Shown piece by piece: positions 7,303 through 13,944 of a DNA stretch of 20,514 bases (positions within the stretch are counted from its first letter, which is position 1; each line of letters starts with the position of its first letter). The position numbers and the translations under genes are program-made. The notes beneath the pieces were generated by a model. It was not told the DNA's origin and searched no databases. It worked only from the letters and a program-made list of their open reading frames with translations. This DNA comes from a virus. The DNA is taken from the IMG/VR virus record IMGVR_UViG_3300034115_000025, positions 1 through 20,514 of that record; one strand, given 5' to 3'.

Positions 7303-7716
7303 CTAAAGCGCCCAGCCTTTCTTGTCAAGTACCGTTTCCAAATCATCTGCCACCGCCCTAAGTTCGGCGGGCGTAGCGTTAGATTTTATCGTATTTGCAC
7401 GATGCGAAATTATCCTAACATTGGCCAACACATAGCCTCTCTCGGGGCGAATGCGGTCAAGAGAAGGGCTGCTGTCGCAGACAGGTCCGTGCCCAACGCC
7501 GTAGCGAAGTTTGAGGCCAAGAACTGGGCAAAATTCTGGAGCGGCAATTTTACGATCATCCAAATCAAACAGAAGACCGAACTCTTTGGCCACAATCTTT
7601 GCCCGCTTCACTGCATAGTACAGCGGGCGGCTGTTACGCCACTCAATCTCTCGCGCCCTAATAGCAGCATTGTTCTTGCGCCGAAATTCTCTATTGTACA
7701 AAGTTCTCTTGCTCAT
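7303..7716 (-). CDS. HNH-like endonuclease, possibly homing type
   Basis: 137-aa protein. The core runs from FCPVLGLKL (residues 62-70) through SPSLDRIRPERGYVLANV (83-100) to IISHRANTIKSNATPAEL, a pattern known from small free-standing phage HNH/endonuclease VII-like proteins; the second zinc-type cysteine pair is not obvious. The N-terminal 60 residues are basic and helical and probably bind DNA. Start ATG at 7716 overlaps the helicase stop (ATGA), with AAAGGATGGAG upstream; an ATG three codons earlier is also in frame. Its last nine residues, VLDKKGWAL, nearly repeat the last nine of the helicase before it, VLDRKGWSL. That suggests a mobile gene inserted at the helicase 3' end. It could also be a resident nuclease. 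Confidence 0.7.
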   Translation of the reverse strand: MSKRTLYNREFRRKNNAAIRAREIEWRNSRPLYYAVKRAKIVAKEFGLLFDLDDRKIAAPEFCPVLGLKLRYGVGHGPVCDSSPSLDRIRPERGYVLANVRIISHRANTIKSNATPAELRAVADDLETVLDKKGWAL

Positions 7717-9422
7717 AAGCTCCATCCTTTTCGATCCAAGACCTTATCGGTCTCTCTGAGCTTGCGCAAAGAAGAAGTAAGAATTGCATCATCTATGGAG
7801 CCGGGCGCCACCAAGAAGTCGGCTTGGACTGTGCGGGTCTGCCCGCCGCGGTCTAGGCGGTCTACGGCCTGAATGTTTTCGCCCGGAACCCATGAGCACT
7901 CGGCAAAGATCGCGTGCCACGCCACGTACTGGAGGCCGTCTGTACCTGTGCCGGCAGACTGCATGTTGCCGAGGAGTATCTGCCGCTTTGGGTCCGATTG
8001 GAACAGCTTCACCAAATCGCGCTTGCGGGGCGCACTCACACTGCCATCGATGCGGATGGGCTTATGCTTCTCCAACATGCGCTGGAGGATGTTCATCACC
8101 TCAATATGCCAGCCGAACACAACGAGCTTCTCTTCGCCACCGTCGATCAGCATGTTGATGTAGTCGGCTACGAGCGGGGCCTTGGCGATCCCCATTAGGC
8201 GCCGTGCCGCCGCGTTCTGCCCCATTGTGTTGAAGTCTTGCGTGAATAGCCGAAAATTATCGGGGTCAATGTCCAACATGCTTTCGGCGTTAAGTGCCTG
8301 CCGGATCGCGGCGTCCGGTTCGATCTTAATCACATCGTAGATCGGCATCTTGAGTTGAGGGAGCACATCGCGCTTCATGTGGCGCACCATGAAGTTTGCG
8401 CGCAGTCGTGCTTGCAGTTCGCCGTGGCGTCCTGCCTTCTCGACTGTGCGCTTCACCTCGCGGACTATGCGGCCCTCTGCGTCGCGTATTTCCTTCGTGA
8501 TCACCGCACTTGGATTGAAGCGGTCTTTGAACGATTGCTCGGACATCCAGTCAATGCTCTCAAAGCATAGACCACGCGCCAATGTGTAAGCCTCTCGCGG
8601 ACGGTTAGGAAGCGGAGTTCCCGTGAGAGCCATGATTGAGCCGCACCGCTTGGATAGCGCCTCAAATAAAACCTCGTAGCCTTGAATGAGCCCTTCTTCA
8701 TCGCGGATCGGACGGCGCATGTAGCCGGTGTGGTCGCCGAAGATCGCGTGCGTGCGGCCACTCTCAATGTTTTTGACATAGTGCGCCTCGTCAATGATGA
8801 TCAGGTCGTACGTTCCCCGCGCTAGTGCGGCACCGACCGCAGCATCTCGGCACAGGTCGTACGAGACAATCGTCCAGTGCGCCGTCGGGCTAACACCACG
8901 CTTTCCGGTGATGACGGGGTACACTTCGTATGGCCATCGCATGGTTGACCACTCACGGATGCGCTCGGCCCATTGATACCGGATGTTGGCGGGGCAAATG
9001 ACGAGGACGCGCTTCGCTCTGATCTCGTTAGCGTAGCAGATAGCAACAGGCGTCTTCCCAAGCCCAGGCTGATCTCCAACCAATGTATTGCGCCGCCCGA
9101 GTGCGTATGTAACGTCAACACGCTGAAAATCCCAAAGCTCTTTATCCGCAGGGCATCGTATGATCGCATTGCTTTCCTTCCTTTCTGACAACTCAATCTG
9201 ATCCGTCAGTGGACGGAGCATCTCTTTAGCACCCGGCGTCGCCACGTCCACAAACGGACACGCGGCGTAATGCTCGCGCGTGAACAGCATCGCGTGTGCC
9301 GGCGTCGAAGCCGACGACGAGAAGTCAAGCCCGTACTCGTGCATCAGCACTTTGGGATCAGCTTCGCCGCGAGCGACACGCAGAACAAACGCTCGGGTGC
9401 TCGGCACGTAGTCGAGTTGCAT
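7713..9422 (-). CDS. SNF2-family DNA helicase / translocase
   Basis: 569-aa SNF2-type ATPase close to the SMARCAL1-like phage helicases that remodel forks and branched DNA. Motifs in order: LWDFQR (Q-like), Walker A GDQPGLGKT (116-124), VICPANIRYQW (Ia), IIIDEAH (DEAH 211-214), ALTGTPLPNRP (III), MVRHMKRDVLPQL between the two lobes, VVFGWHIEVMN, SAGTGTDGLQ (V) and AVDRLDRGGQTR (VI, from 519). All ATPase residues are present. The ATG at 9422 has AGGAG 4 nt upstream and follows the peptidase stop by 6 nt. Phage members usually sit in this kind of replication operon and are thought to anneal or unwind forks and D-loops. Confident. Confidence 0.93.
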   Translation of the reverse strand: MQLDYVPSTRAFVLRVARGEADPKVLMHEYGLDFSSSASTPAHAMLFTREHYAACPFVDVATPGAKEMLRPLTDQIELSERKESNAIIRCPADKELWDFQRVDVTYALGRRNTLVGDQPGLGKTPVAICYANEIRAKRVLVICPANIRYQWAERIREWSTMRWPYEVYPVITGKRGVSPTAHWTIVSYDLCRDAAVGAALARGTYDLIIIDEAHYVKNIESGRTHAIFGDHTGYMRRPIRDEEGLIQGYEVLFEALSKRCGSIMALTGTPLPNRPREAYTLARGLCFESIDWMSEQSFKDRFNPSAVITKEIRDAEGRIVREVKRTVEKAGRHGELQARLRANFMVRHMKRDVLPQLKMPIYDVIKIEPDAAIRQALNAESMLDIDPDNFRLFTQDFNTMGQNAAARRLMGIAKAPLVADYINMLIDGGEEKLVVFGWHIEVMNILQRMLEKHKPIRIDGSVSAPRKRDLVKLFQSDPKRQILLGNMQSAGTGTDGLQYVAWHAIFAECSWVPGENIQAVDRLDRGGQTRTVQADFLVAPGSIDDAILTSSLRKLRETDKVLDRKGWSL

Positions 9423-9428
9423 CCGCTC

Positions 9429-9842
9429 CTACTTATGCTGTCTCCAGTTTCGGCCGAACGCATAGCGCAAAACTTCGTCGTCGTCAACATAGTCGCCCTT
9501 CTTATTTGCTTCGGCGATTAGCCCGCGAACGATCTTTTGCCCGTGCTTGTGACGGGGGCGCGGCACCGCGTAACCCTCGGCGCGCATTGCTTTGATCGCG
9601 TACTGATCAGCCTCGTATTCCTCGCGCCAGTCTGGTATTTGGCCATCGTGCGATATATGCCGGCAATGGACGTGCCCGCACTCGTGCAGGAACGTGAACA
9701 GCGCTTCCCGGCTGACAAGAGGTTCTGTCGTGATCCCACGGGCAAACACTGTGATCCCGTAATGCGTGGGCATCACGCGTTCCGTAAGGGTGTAGCCGGC
9801 CGGGCGATGGCGCTTCACGATATCTTCGTACTCCGGCTTCAT
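9429..9842 (-). CDS. HExxH zinc metallopeptidase-like protein
   Basis: 137-aa protein with a zincin active site: FTFLHECGHVHCRH contains HECGH (residues 53-57, an HExxH), and EEYEADQYAIKAM supplies the downstream acidic third ligand (E77 region), the layout of ImmA/IrrE-type peptidases. Short C-terminal helix follows. ATG at 9842 has AAGGGG upstream. It is the first gene of the leftward replication operon, directly beside the divergent promoter region. ImmA-type enzymes cut repressors in some mobile elements, so cleavage of a regulator is possible, but no repressor is in view and the target is unknown. Domain call good, role open. Confidence 0.75.
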   Translation of the reverse strand: MKPEYEDIVKRHRPAGYTLTERVMPTHYGITVFARGITTEPLVSREALFTFLHECGHVHCRHISHDGQIPDWREEYEADQYAIKAMRAEGYAVPRPRHKHGQKIVRGLIAEANKKGDYVDDDEVLRYAFGRNWRQHK

Positions 9843-9852
9843 TGTGTGCCCC

Positions 9853-9882
9853 TTGACATTCGATCCGCCTACAGCCTATCGT
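9853..9882 (+). promoter_or_regulatory. Candidate rightward promoter for the PrimPol-helicase
   Basis: TTGACA (9853-9858), 18 nt, then TATCGT (9877-9882), 4 of 6 matches at the -10. It would start near 9889, about 32 nt before the GTG start. Its -10 overlaps the -10 of the leftward promoter, and the two -35 boxes form an inverted repeat. Confidence 0.5.
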
Positions 9883-9901
9883 GGCCACACTGCCATGTCA
9901 A
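9873..9901 (-). promoter_or_regulatory. Candidate leftward promoter for the replication operon
   Basis: On the minus strand TTGACA (9896-9901), 17 nt, then TAGGCT (9873-9878). The -35 is perfect, the -10 only fair (3 of 6). It would start transcription near 9866, about 25 nt before the metallopeptidase ATG. Confidence 0.5.
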
Positions 9902-9920
9902 CAAAAGAGGCCGCTGCCAA

Positions 9921-11846
9921 GTGCCTTCTCCGCTGCATATAGCCGCCCGTCAATGGGTCGAGGCTGGGTTTTGGGTCTTCCCATGCGTTCCCAAACGCAA
10001 GGAACCCGCGACCAAGAACGGCGTCAATGATGCCTCTAACGATATTGCCCAAATCGACGCGTGGTGGACAGAGAACGATCAATACAACGTCGGTGTTAGT
10101 CCCGGCCGCTGTGGCAGCACGGTCGTGGACACCGATCCGCCCCTCGGCACTGCATCCCTAGATGCAATCTCGGCCATCGAAGGTCCGCTCCCGCGGACAT
10201 TGACGATCAAGACGCCGAGGGGCGGATTGCATTATTGGTTCAATGGCGAAACTCGTTCGAGCACCGGCACCATTGCGCCCAACATCGACACGCGCGGCGT
10301 CGGGGGCTACGTGCTCGTCCCTCCGTCTGTTATTGGCCCCGGTGAATACAAGAAGAACCCCGAGGGCGGCGCCTACACTTATCAGTGTGCGGACGATATT
10401 GCCGATCTGCCGGCATGGGTCGCTAAACGTCTGGTCGTGAAGACCACGCACGAAACCGTGAGCGGCGCCGATTGGGATTTGCCGCACAACTTCGAGCGCG
10501 CCGTCCGCGAGATCAAGTCGTGGGGGCCAATACGTGAGGGCGGCAAAGCCGATATTACGACACTGCAAGCGTTTCTTGAATTTCGAGATCAGAAGATTTC
10601 GCCCGAGATGGCGATGACATGGATGGAGGAGCATTATGACATACAGCCGAAAGACGAAAGGTTCACGGAGTTCCTCGAACGCAAATGCTACAACGCGTAC
10701 GAGCGCAAAGCGGCCGGCCGCAACGAGGAGCCCGGCGCCAAAGCCGTTGCGCCCGCTTCCGAAGCATTTGCTCACTTCATTGCAGGGGGACCAGAAATTG
10801 CTGAAAGCAGTGACGGTAGGCCGACTGATGGCGGTGATCGAAGTAAACCCTCTCGATTTCGTCCTCTCAGACTTAGAGAAGCGCGCGAGGCAAAGGAACC
10901 GTCGTGGCTGATCCCCAGCCTCGTGCAGGCTAACTCGCTGTGTGTGATTTACGGCAAACTGAAATCGTTCAAGACGTTCCTCGCGCTCGACATATGCCTC
11001 GGCATCGCGACCGAGACCGAGACGTTCGGGTATAAGCCCAAGCGCGGTGCCGTGGTCTACACAGTCGGCGAAGGGCAATGGAACATCGCGCACTCTCATG
11101 CACCATCGTGGATGCTCGCGCGTCAGGTGCCGGACGCCGAAGACTTCTGGATTGTGCCGTGCGTCCCAAAGGCGATCTTCGATGGCGACGCGGCCGAGCT
11201 TGTGGCGCAGATCAAGGCACGCGGGATACGCCCCAAGGCAGTCGTCATCGACACTGCCGCCCGCGCGCTCGGGGGTCTCGACGAAAACAACGCCCGCGAC
11301 GTGGGGCTCTTTGTGACCGCGTGCGATCATATCCGCGAGCACTTGGACTGCACCGTGATTGTGGTCCACCATGCCGGCAAAGATGCAGCGAAAGGATCGC
11401 GTGGGTCCAGCGCGCTTGACGCTGCCGCGGACACGGTGTTGGAAGTGATCCGGCATGAGAAAACCCTATTCTGTCTGCTGCGCGTCAAGGAGCAACGCAA
11501 TGCGCCCGAGCGCGAGGAGCCCTACTATTTTGAGGGCCGCATGTTTGGCCCCAGCCTAGCGTTTTTCCCGGTTGACGCTGCCGCCTATATAGCAGCTACG
11601 GCAGGCGACAGCGCTACCAGCAAGAAGAACGTGGCTGCGGCACTCGTGCGCCTAGGCGCTAGGGGCCAAGATAATGCGATTGAGACTGCGGTGCTGGCCT
11701 CGAACCTCGCCACACACCACAACACGGACGCCGGCATCATAGAGAAAGTGCTGAAAAAGGGAGACCGCACCCCTCATTTGAAAGCATACTGCTATCAGCA
11801 CGAGAAGCGCGGTCTCTTGTGGTTCATTGTTGATGCGACCGGATAG
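9921..11846 (+). CDS. PrimPol - RepA-like helicase fusion (primase/polymerase-helicase)
   Basis: 641-aa replication protein. The N-terminal bifunctional primase-polymerase domain shows VVDTDPP (D70, D72), TPRGGLHYWF (H104) and NIDTRGVGGYVLVPPS (D123, R125), the three active-site motifs of this family. The C-terminal RecA-fold domain resembles RepA/AAA_25 helicases: IYGKLKSFKTFLAL (Walker A at 345-352, with Phe350 where Gly is usual), VVIDTAARAL (Walker B D444), and IVVHHAGKDAAKGSRGSSAL. A GTG at 9921 is chosen: it is the first start beyond the divergent promoters and has AGAGG 10 nt upstream. The open frame runs further left only over the peptidase gene. It would synthesise primers and unwind DNA for the polymerase encoded leftward. 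It is alone on this strand and converges with the next cluster. Strong call, start less certain. Confidence 0.9.
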   Translation: MPSPLHIAARQWVEAGFWVFPCVPKRKEPATKNGVNDASNDIAQIDAWWTENDQYNVGVSPGRCGSTVVDTDPPLGTASLDAISAIEGPLPRTLTIKTPRGGLHYWFNGETRSSTGTIAPNIDTRGVGGYVLVPPSVIGPGEYKKNPEGGAYTYQCADDIADLPAWVAKRLVVKTTHETVSGADWDLPHNFERAVREIKSWGPIREGGKADITTLQAFLEFRDQKISPEMAMTWMEEHYDIQPKDERFTEFLERKCYNAYERKAAGRNEEPGAKAVAPASEAFAHFIAGGPEIAESSDGRPTDGGDRSKPSRFRPLRLREAREAKEPSWLIPSLVQANSLCVIYGKLKSFKTFLALDICLGIATETETFGYKPKRGAVVYTVGEGQWNIAHSHAPSWMLARQVPDAEDFWIVPCVPKAIFDGDAAELVAQIKARGIRPKAVVIDTAARALGGLDENNARDVGLFVTACDHIREHLDCTVIVVHHAGKDAAKGSRGSSALDAAADTVLEVIRHEKTLFCLLRVKEQRNAPEREEPYYFEGRMFGPSLAFFPVDAAAYIAATAGDSATSKKNVAAALVRLGARGQDNAIETAVLASNLATHHNTDAGIIEKVLKKGDRTPHLKAYCYQHEKRGLLWFIVDATG

Positions 11847-12067
11847 GCTTCGATCAACGCGTCGCGAATTGCCTTCGCGTCAGCCGGCACCAAACACAAA
11901 CTGACGCTGTGACCTTGTGAAGCATCTTTGGCCAAAACGACGTTCATGAACTTGTCAACGTTGCCCGAGTGAAGTTCAAAAACGCCCTTGTTGTTCTGAC
12001 AGTTCAGCTCTCCCGGTGTCTGTTTGATGATGTAGGTAAAATTAGAATACGATTTCTCATTTGACAT
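11795..12067 (-). CDS. Unknown 90-aa protein, last gene of the small-gene cluster
   Basis: Not recognised. 90 aa, predicted mixed fold: FTYIIKQTPGELNCQ, KGVFELHSGNVDKFMNVVL, then SVSLCLVPADAKAIRDALIEAY, which looks like strand, strand and helix. ATG at 12067 has TGGAG 8 nt upstream and lies inside the end of the previous gene (11-nt overlap). Its last 17 codons overlap tail-to-tail with the end of the PrimPol-helicase gene. The real stop is at 11795; no terminator is seen between the converging genes. Confidence 0.75.
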   Translation of the reverse strand: MSNEKSYSNFTYIIKQTPGELNCQNNKGVFELHSGNVDKFMNVVLAKDASQGHSVSLCLVPADAKAIRDALIEAYPVASTMNHKRPRFSC

Positions 12068-12365
12068 TGCTGTTCTCCATCTGTTGTTCGACGCGTTGTC
12101 CGCGCCACTGCCATCGCTGCATTTTCCTGCCGTGAGCGAAGAACACGGCGCCGTCGTGCGTTGCAAGAACGCCCATCCAAGGTGCCAGCTTTAGCAGCAC
12201 CTTCGAAAGCTCTTTGTCGGATTGCGGGTCGAGTGCAAGCGCAAGCTCTCGCGTGCTTAGAGCCGGAAGCGATGCCGCCCGGGCGTTTAGAAAAACGCGC
12301 AGCGCGGCCTCGACCGCGGCGTTGCGATCCTTCCACTTCAAACGCTTGGTTTCAGCCCATTTCAT
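12057..12365 (-). CDS. Unknown 102-aa basic protein, possible winged helix
   Basis: 102 aa. Start at ATG 12365 is set by a near-perfect AAAGGAGG 6 nt upstream. The middle, ALSTRELALALDPQ followed by KELSKVLLKLAPWM and GVLATHDGAVFF, has the helix-turn-helix then wing look of small DNA-binding proteins, and the C-terminus is basic and tryptophan-rich (RKMQRWQWRGQRVEQQ). It is therefore a candidate regulator or nucleoid-type protein, but no named family is recognised. Neighbours are the 51-aa gene just upstream and the 90-aa gene overlapping its end by 11 nt. One copy of the 13-bp CCGGGCGGCATCG repeat lies in its coding sequence. Confidence 0.75.
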   Translation of the reverse strand: MKWAETKRLKWKDRNAAVEAALRVFLNARAASLPALSTRELALALDPQSDKELSKVLLKLAPWMGVLATHDGAVFFAHGRKMQRWQWRGQRVEQQMENSNVK

Positions 12366-12476
12366 GGCGGCCTCCTTTAACACGCGATGCCGCCCGGCGC
12401 AAGCCAGCAGATTTCTTCAATGCCGCCCGGCGGCGACATGGGCCTAAACTGCACAAGATCGTCCGATGCCGCCCGG
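12271..12476. repeat. Four direct copies of GATGCCGCCCGG
   Basis: Copies at 12271-12282, 12386-12397, 12419-12430 (first base A instead of G) and 12465-12476, all in the same orientation. Three share a 13-bp core CGATGCCGCCCGG. Spacings are 115, 33 and 46 bp. They fall in two genes and different reading frames. Confidence 0.7.
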
Positions 12477-12532
12477 TCGCGTTCTAGTATGGCAAGCAAG
12501 CGTCGGATTTTGTCTTTTCGCCATTGTTTCAT
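12377..12532 (-). CDS. 51-aa hypothetical protein carrying three repeat copies
   Basis: 51 aa: a basic helix at the front (MKQWRKDKIRRLLAILERDR) and a Gly/Pro-rich tail with PPGGIEEI and APGGIAC. ATG at 12532 overlaps the stop of the glycosylase-like gene (ATGA) and has GGAG 8 nt upstream; the TAA lies just before the Shine-Dalgarno of the next gene. Three of the four CCGGGCGGCAT repeats are within this gene, read in two different frames (RAAS and PGGI), so the repeat is not imposed by the protein. Function unknown. The coupling supports a real gene. Confidence 0.62.
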   Translation of the reverse strand: MKQWRKDKIRRLLAILERDRAASDDLVQFRPMSPPGGIEEICWLAPGGIAC

Positions 12533-13110
12533 CTGATTATCTCCAAATGTAGCGCGCTGATCTCGTCGCCAGTGATGCCATAAGCCGGCGCCCGCTCATT
12601 GCACCATGTGTCCCAGAAGCTTTCAGCGCGACCGTGGGTGGCCGCTAGGCTGAAGTATAGGTCAATCTGTCGCGACGTGAAACCCCCGGTGTGTGAACGT
12701 CCGGTCCGACAATGGTTTGCAAACGTCCGAAGCGATAAACCGAGCTTGTTCAGGTTGTGAGTGTCAAGACAAGCGATATCATGGCCAAGAAACTGAAGCA
12801 CGAATGCGGCTTTGACAATGCCGAGTGATGGCACCGCGAGCAAGCGCACAAGAGCGTCGCGAGTGTCGAGCGCGCAAACGTCGCGCCAAGTCGCGGTCGC
12901 GTGGTCTTGCATGTACTGCCAACCGTCAAACTTCATTGCTGGGTTAAGCGCGGTTGAGTTTTCCCCGTTCTTGTCCAGGTCGCGCAACATTTTAGGGATG
13001 CGCGTTATCGGCTGTCTAATGCTCAAGATTGAGAACATGACGCCGCGCGCGAATACCTCCGGGCAATCTCGCATCCCGGCATTGATCTGCGGAATATGCT
13101 CGGCATACAT
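12529..13110 (-). CDS. HhH-GPD DNA glycosylase-like protein
   Basis: 193 aa. The helix-hairpin-helix and catalytic loop of the endonuclease III/HhH-GPD fold are visible: LLAVPSLGIVKAAFVLQFLG (90-109) matches the LPGVGRKTA region, and IACLDTHNL supplies the GPD aspartate D116 in the same DTH setting. The lyase lysine of endonuclease III falls on Val99 (Lys100 is next), and there is no four-cysteine Fe-S cluster, so it may be monofunctional or non-catalytic. N-terminal region: SILSIRQPITRIPKMLRD and NPAMKFDGW. ATG at 13110 has GAGG 10 nt upstream; a GTG 8 codons earlier is possible. It could excise damaged or modified bases, from host or rival DNA or from the phage. Fold call moderate. Confidence 0.65.
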   Translation of the reverse strand: MYAEHIPQINAGMRDCPEVFARGVMFSILSIRQPITRIPKMLRDLDKNGENSTALNPAMKFDGWQYMQDHATATWRDVCALDTRDALVRLLAVPSLGIVKAAFVLQFLGHDIACLDTHNLNKLGLSLRTFANHCRTGRSHTGGFTSRQIDLYFSLAATHGRAESFWDTWCNERAPAYGITGDEISALHLEIIR

Positions 13111-13235
13111 CAGATTATCGCCTCGATTTCCCACATCTCACAAAATGCGCCCTGCACCAGTCGCGCAGATAAAGGTCTGCATGGCACGCTCTCCAGTTGA
13201 TTGTATCAGCCGGCTTGCTAGACCGGCTGAAGCCT
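13111..13235. other. Gap with 8-bp stem-loop
   Basis: 125-nt gap. TCAGCCGG (13206-13213) and CCGGCTGA (13223-13230) form a stem with a 9-nt loop, five bases after the stop of the 136-aa gene. No U-tract follows on the minus strand. Micro-frames on the minus strand (a 14-codon frame at 13138-13182 and an 8-codon frame ending on the next start) are too short to call. Confidence 0.5.
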
Positions 13236-13646
13236 TCAACCGTTCCGGCGATATCCGGCTTGGGGCGTTGTCAGTTCAGCCCGCTCGACGGCCACAACGG
13301 ACCATAGGACGCTTTCCTGCCCAAACTCCATTGCCGCATTCTCGGCAATGTTTTGTGCCGTTTCGTAGATTGCGTCGCGCTCGGCCGGCATCAACACAAA
13401 ATCAATTCCAGGCACCGTATTCGGCCGCGCAAGATGCGCCGGAGCGTCCCACGGTAGAAAGACTGTCACCGTGATCTGTTGCTCCAATTGGCTGCGCCAA
13501 ACACCATAGCCGGGCGTCACTGTGTAACCATCCGGCAAGAAACGGTCGGCGAAACGCTGAATTGCGCTGATAGCGATGCTCCCGCCAATGAAGATATCAA
13601 CTCGGCCGATCCTTTGGCCGACGATTGAGAAAGGGTTTGATTTCAT
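13236..13646 (-). CDS. Unknown 136-aa protein
   Basis: Not recognised. 136 aa with alternating strand- and helix-like segments: VDIFIGGSIAISAIQRFADR, DGYTVTPGYGVWRS, QITVTVFLPWD, then a helix AERDAIYETAQNIAENAAME and a final strand. The pattern FLPDGYTVTPGYGVWR / QITVTVFLP is a plausible small alpha/beta sensor or enzyme fold but no catalytic motif stands out. ATG at 13646 overlaps the stop of the 58-aa gene (CCATGA) and has GGGAG 9 nt upstream. A stem-loop follows its stop. Confidence 0.75.
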   Translation of the reverse strand: MKSNPFSIVGQRIGRVDIFIGGSIAISAIQRFADRFLPDGYTVTPGYGVWRSQLEQQITVTVFLPWDAPAHLARPNTVPGIDFVLMPAERDAIYETAQNIAENAAMEFGQESVLWSVVAVERAELTTPQAGYRRNG

Positions 13647-13819
13647 GGTAGTTTGCTCCCGTGTTGAATGAGCGCCAATAGGTGACGCGCCCTCGACGCT
13701 TCATTGTTCAGAGTGTGGAACGATGCAGTCCCGGCGCCGGCCTTGCGTGCATCATTTTCGATAGTCCGCGCGTAAAGTGAAAGTGCAGCCGCCAGTGTCG
13801 CGATTGTTGTGGCGTTCAT
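13643..13819 (-). CDS. 58-aa helical hypothetical protein
   Basis: 58 aa, alanine-rich helix at the start (TIATLAAALSLYARTIENDA), then a second helix (HTLNNEASRARHLLALIQ). The two heptad-like helices suggest a small helical hairpin or dimer. Start ATG at 13819 overlaps the stop of the 42-aa membrane gene (CAATGA) and has a perfect AGGAGGT 5 nt upstream. Its own stop overlaps the next ATG. Function unknown, but initiation and coupling signals are among the best in the cluster. Confidence 0.72.
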   Translation of the reverse strand: MNATTIATLAAALSLYARTIENDARKAGAGTASFHTLNNEASRARHLLALIQHGSKLP

Positions 13820-13944
13820 TGTGTACCTCCTATGACCACAATGCCGATACTGACTATTATGAAAATTGCCAGCATAAGCATTCCCAAGCCATCACTGTGT
13901 GTGGAGGCTATGCGGCGAAGTCTCCTGCGTTGTGATGGTTTCAT
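13816..13944 (-). CDS. 42-aa single-span membrane peptide
   Basis: 42 aa. A very basic N-terminus (MKPSQRRRLRR) is followed by a hydrophobic helix from about residue 20 to 40 (LGMLMLAIFIIVSIGIVVIG), predicting one transmembrane segment with the N-terminus inside. ATG at 13944 overlaps the stop of the pentapeptide gene (ATGA), with AGAGGAG upstream; its stop overlaps the next start. It is placed between two soluble-looking genes in an accessory cluster, so superinfection exclusion or membrane-protein modulation are possibilities, none demonstrated. Confidence 0.72.
   Translation of the reverse strand: MKPSQRRRLRRIASTHSDGLGMLMLAIFIIVSIGIVVIGGTQ

Noticed and set aside
10945-10980. Phe in place of the usual Gly in the helicase Walker A
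   Set aside because: My recollection is that GxPKSFKS-type loops are common in this RepA-like family, so it is noted in the gene entry but not scored as novel.
13138-13182. 14-codon frame with GGAGAG upstream on the minus strand
   Set aside because: Too short to separate from chance; could be a leader peptide but nothing decides it.
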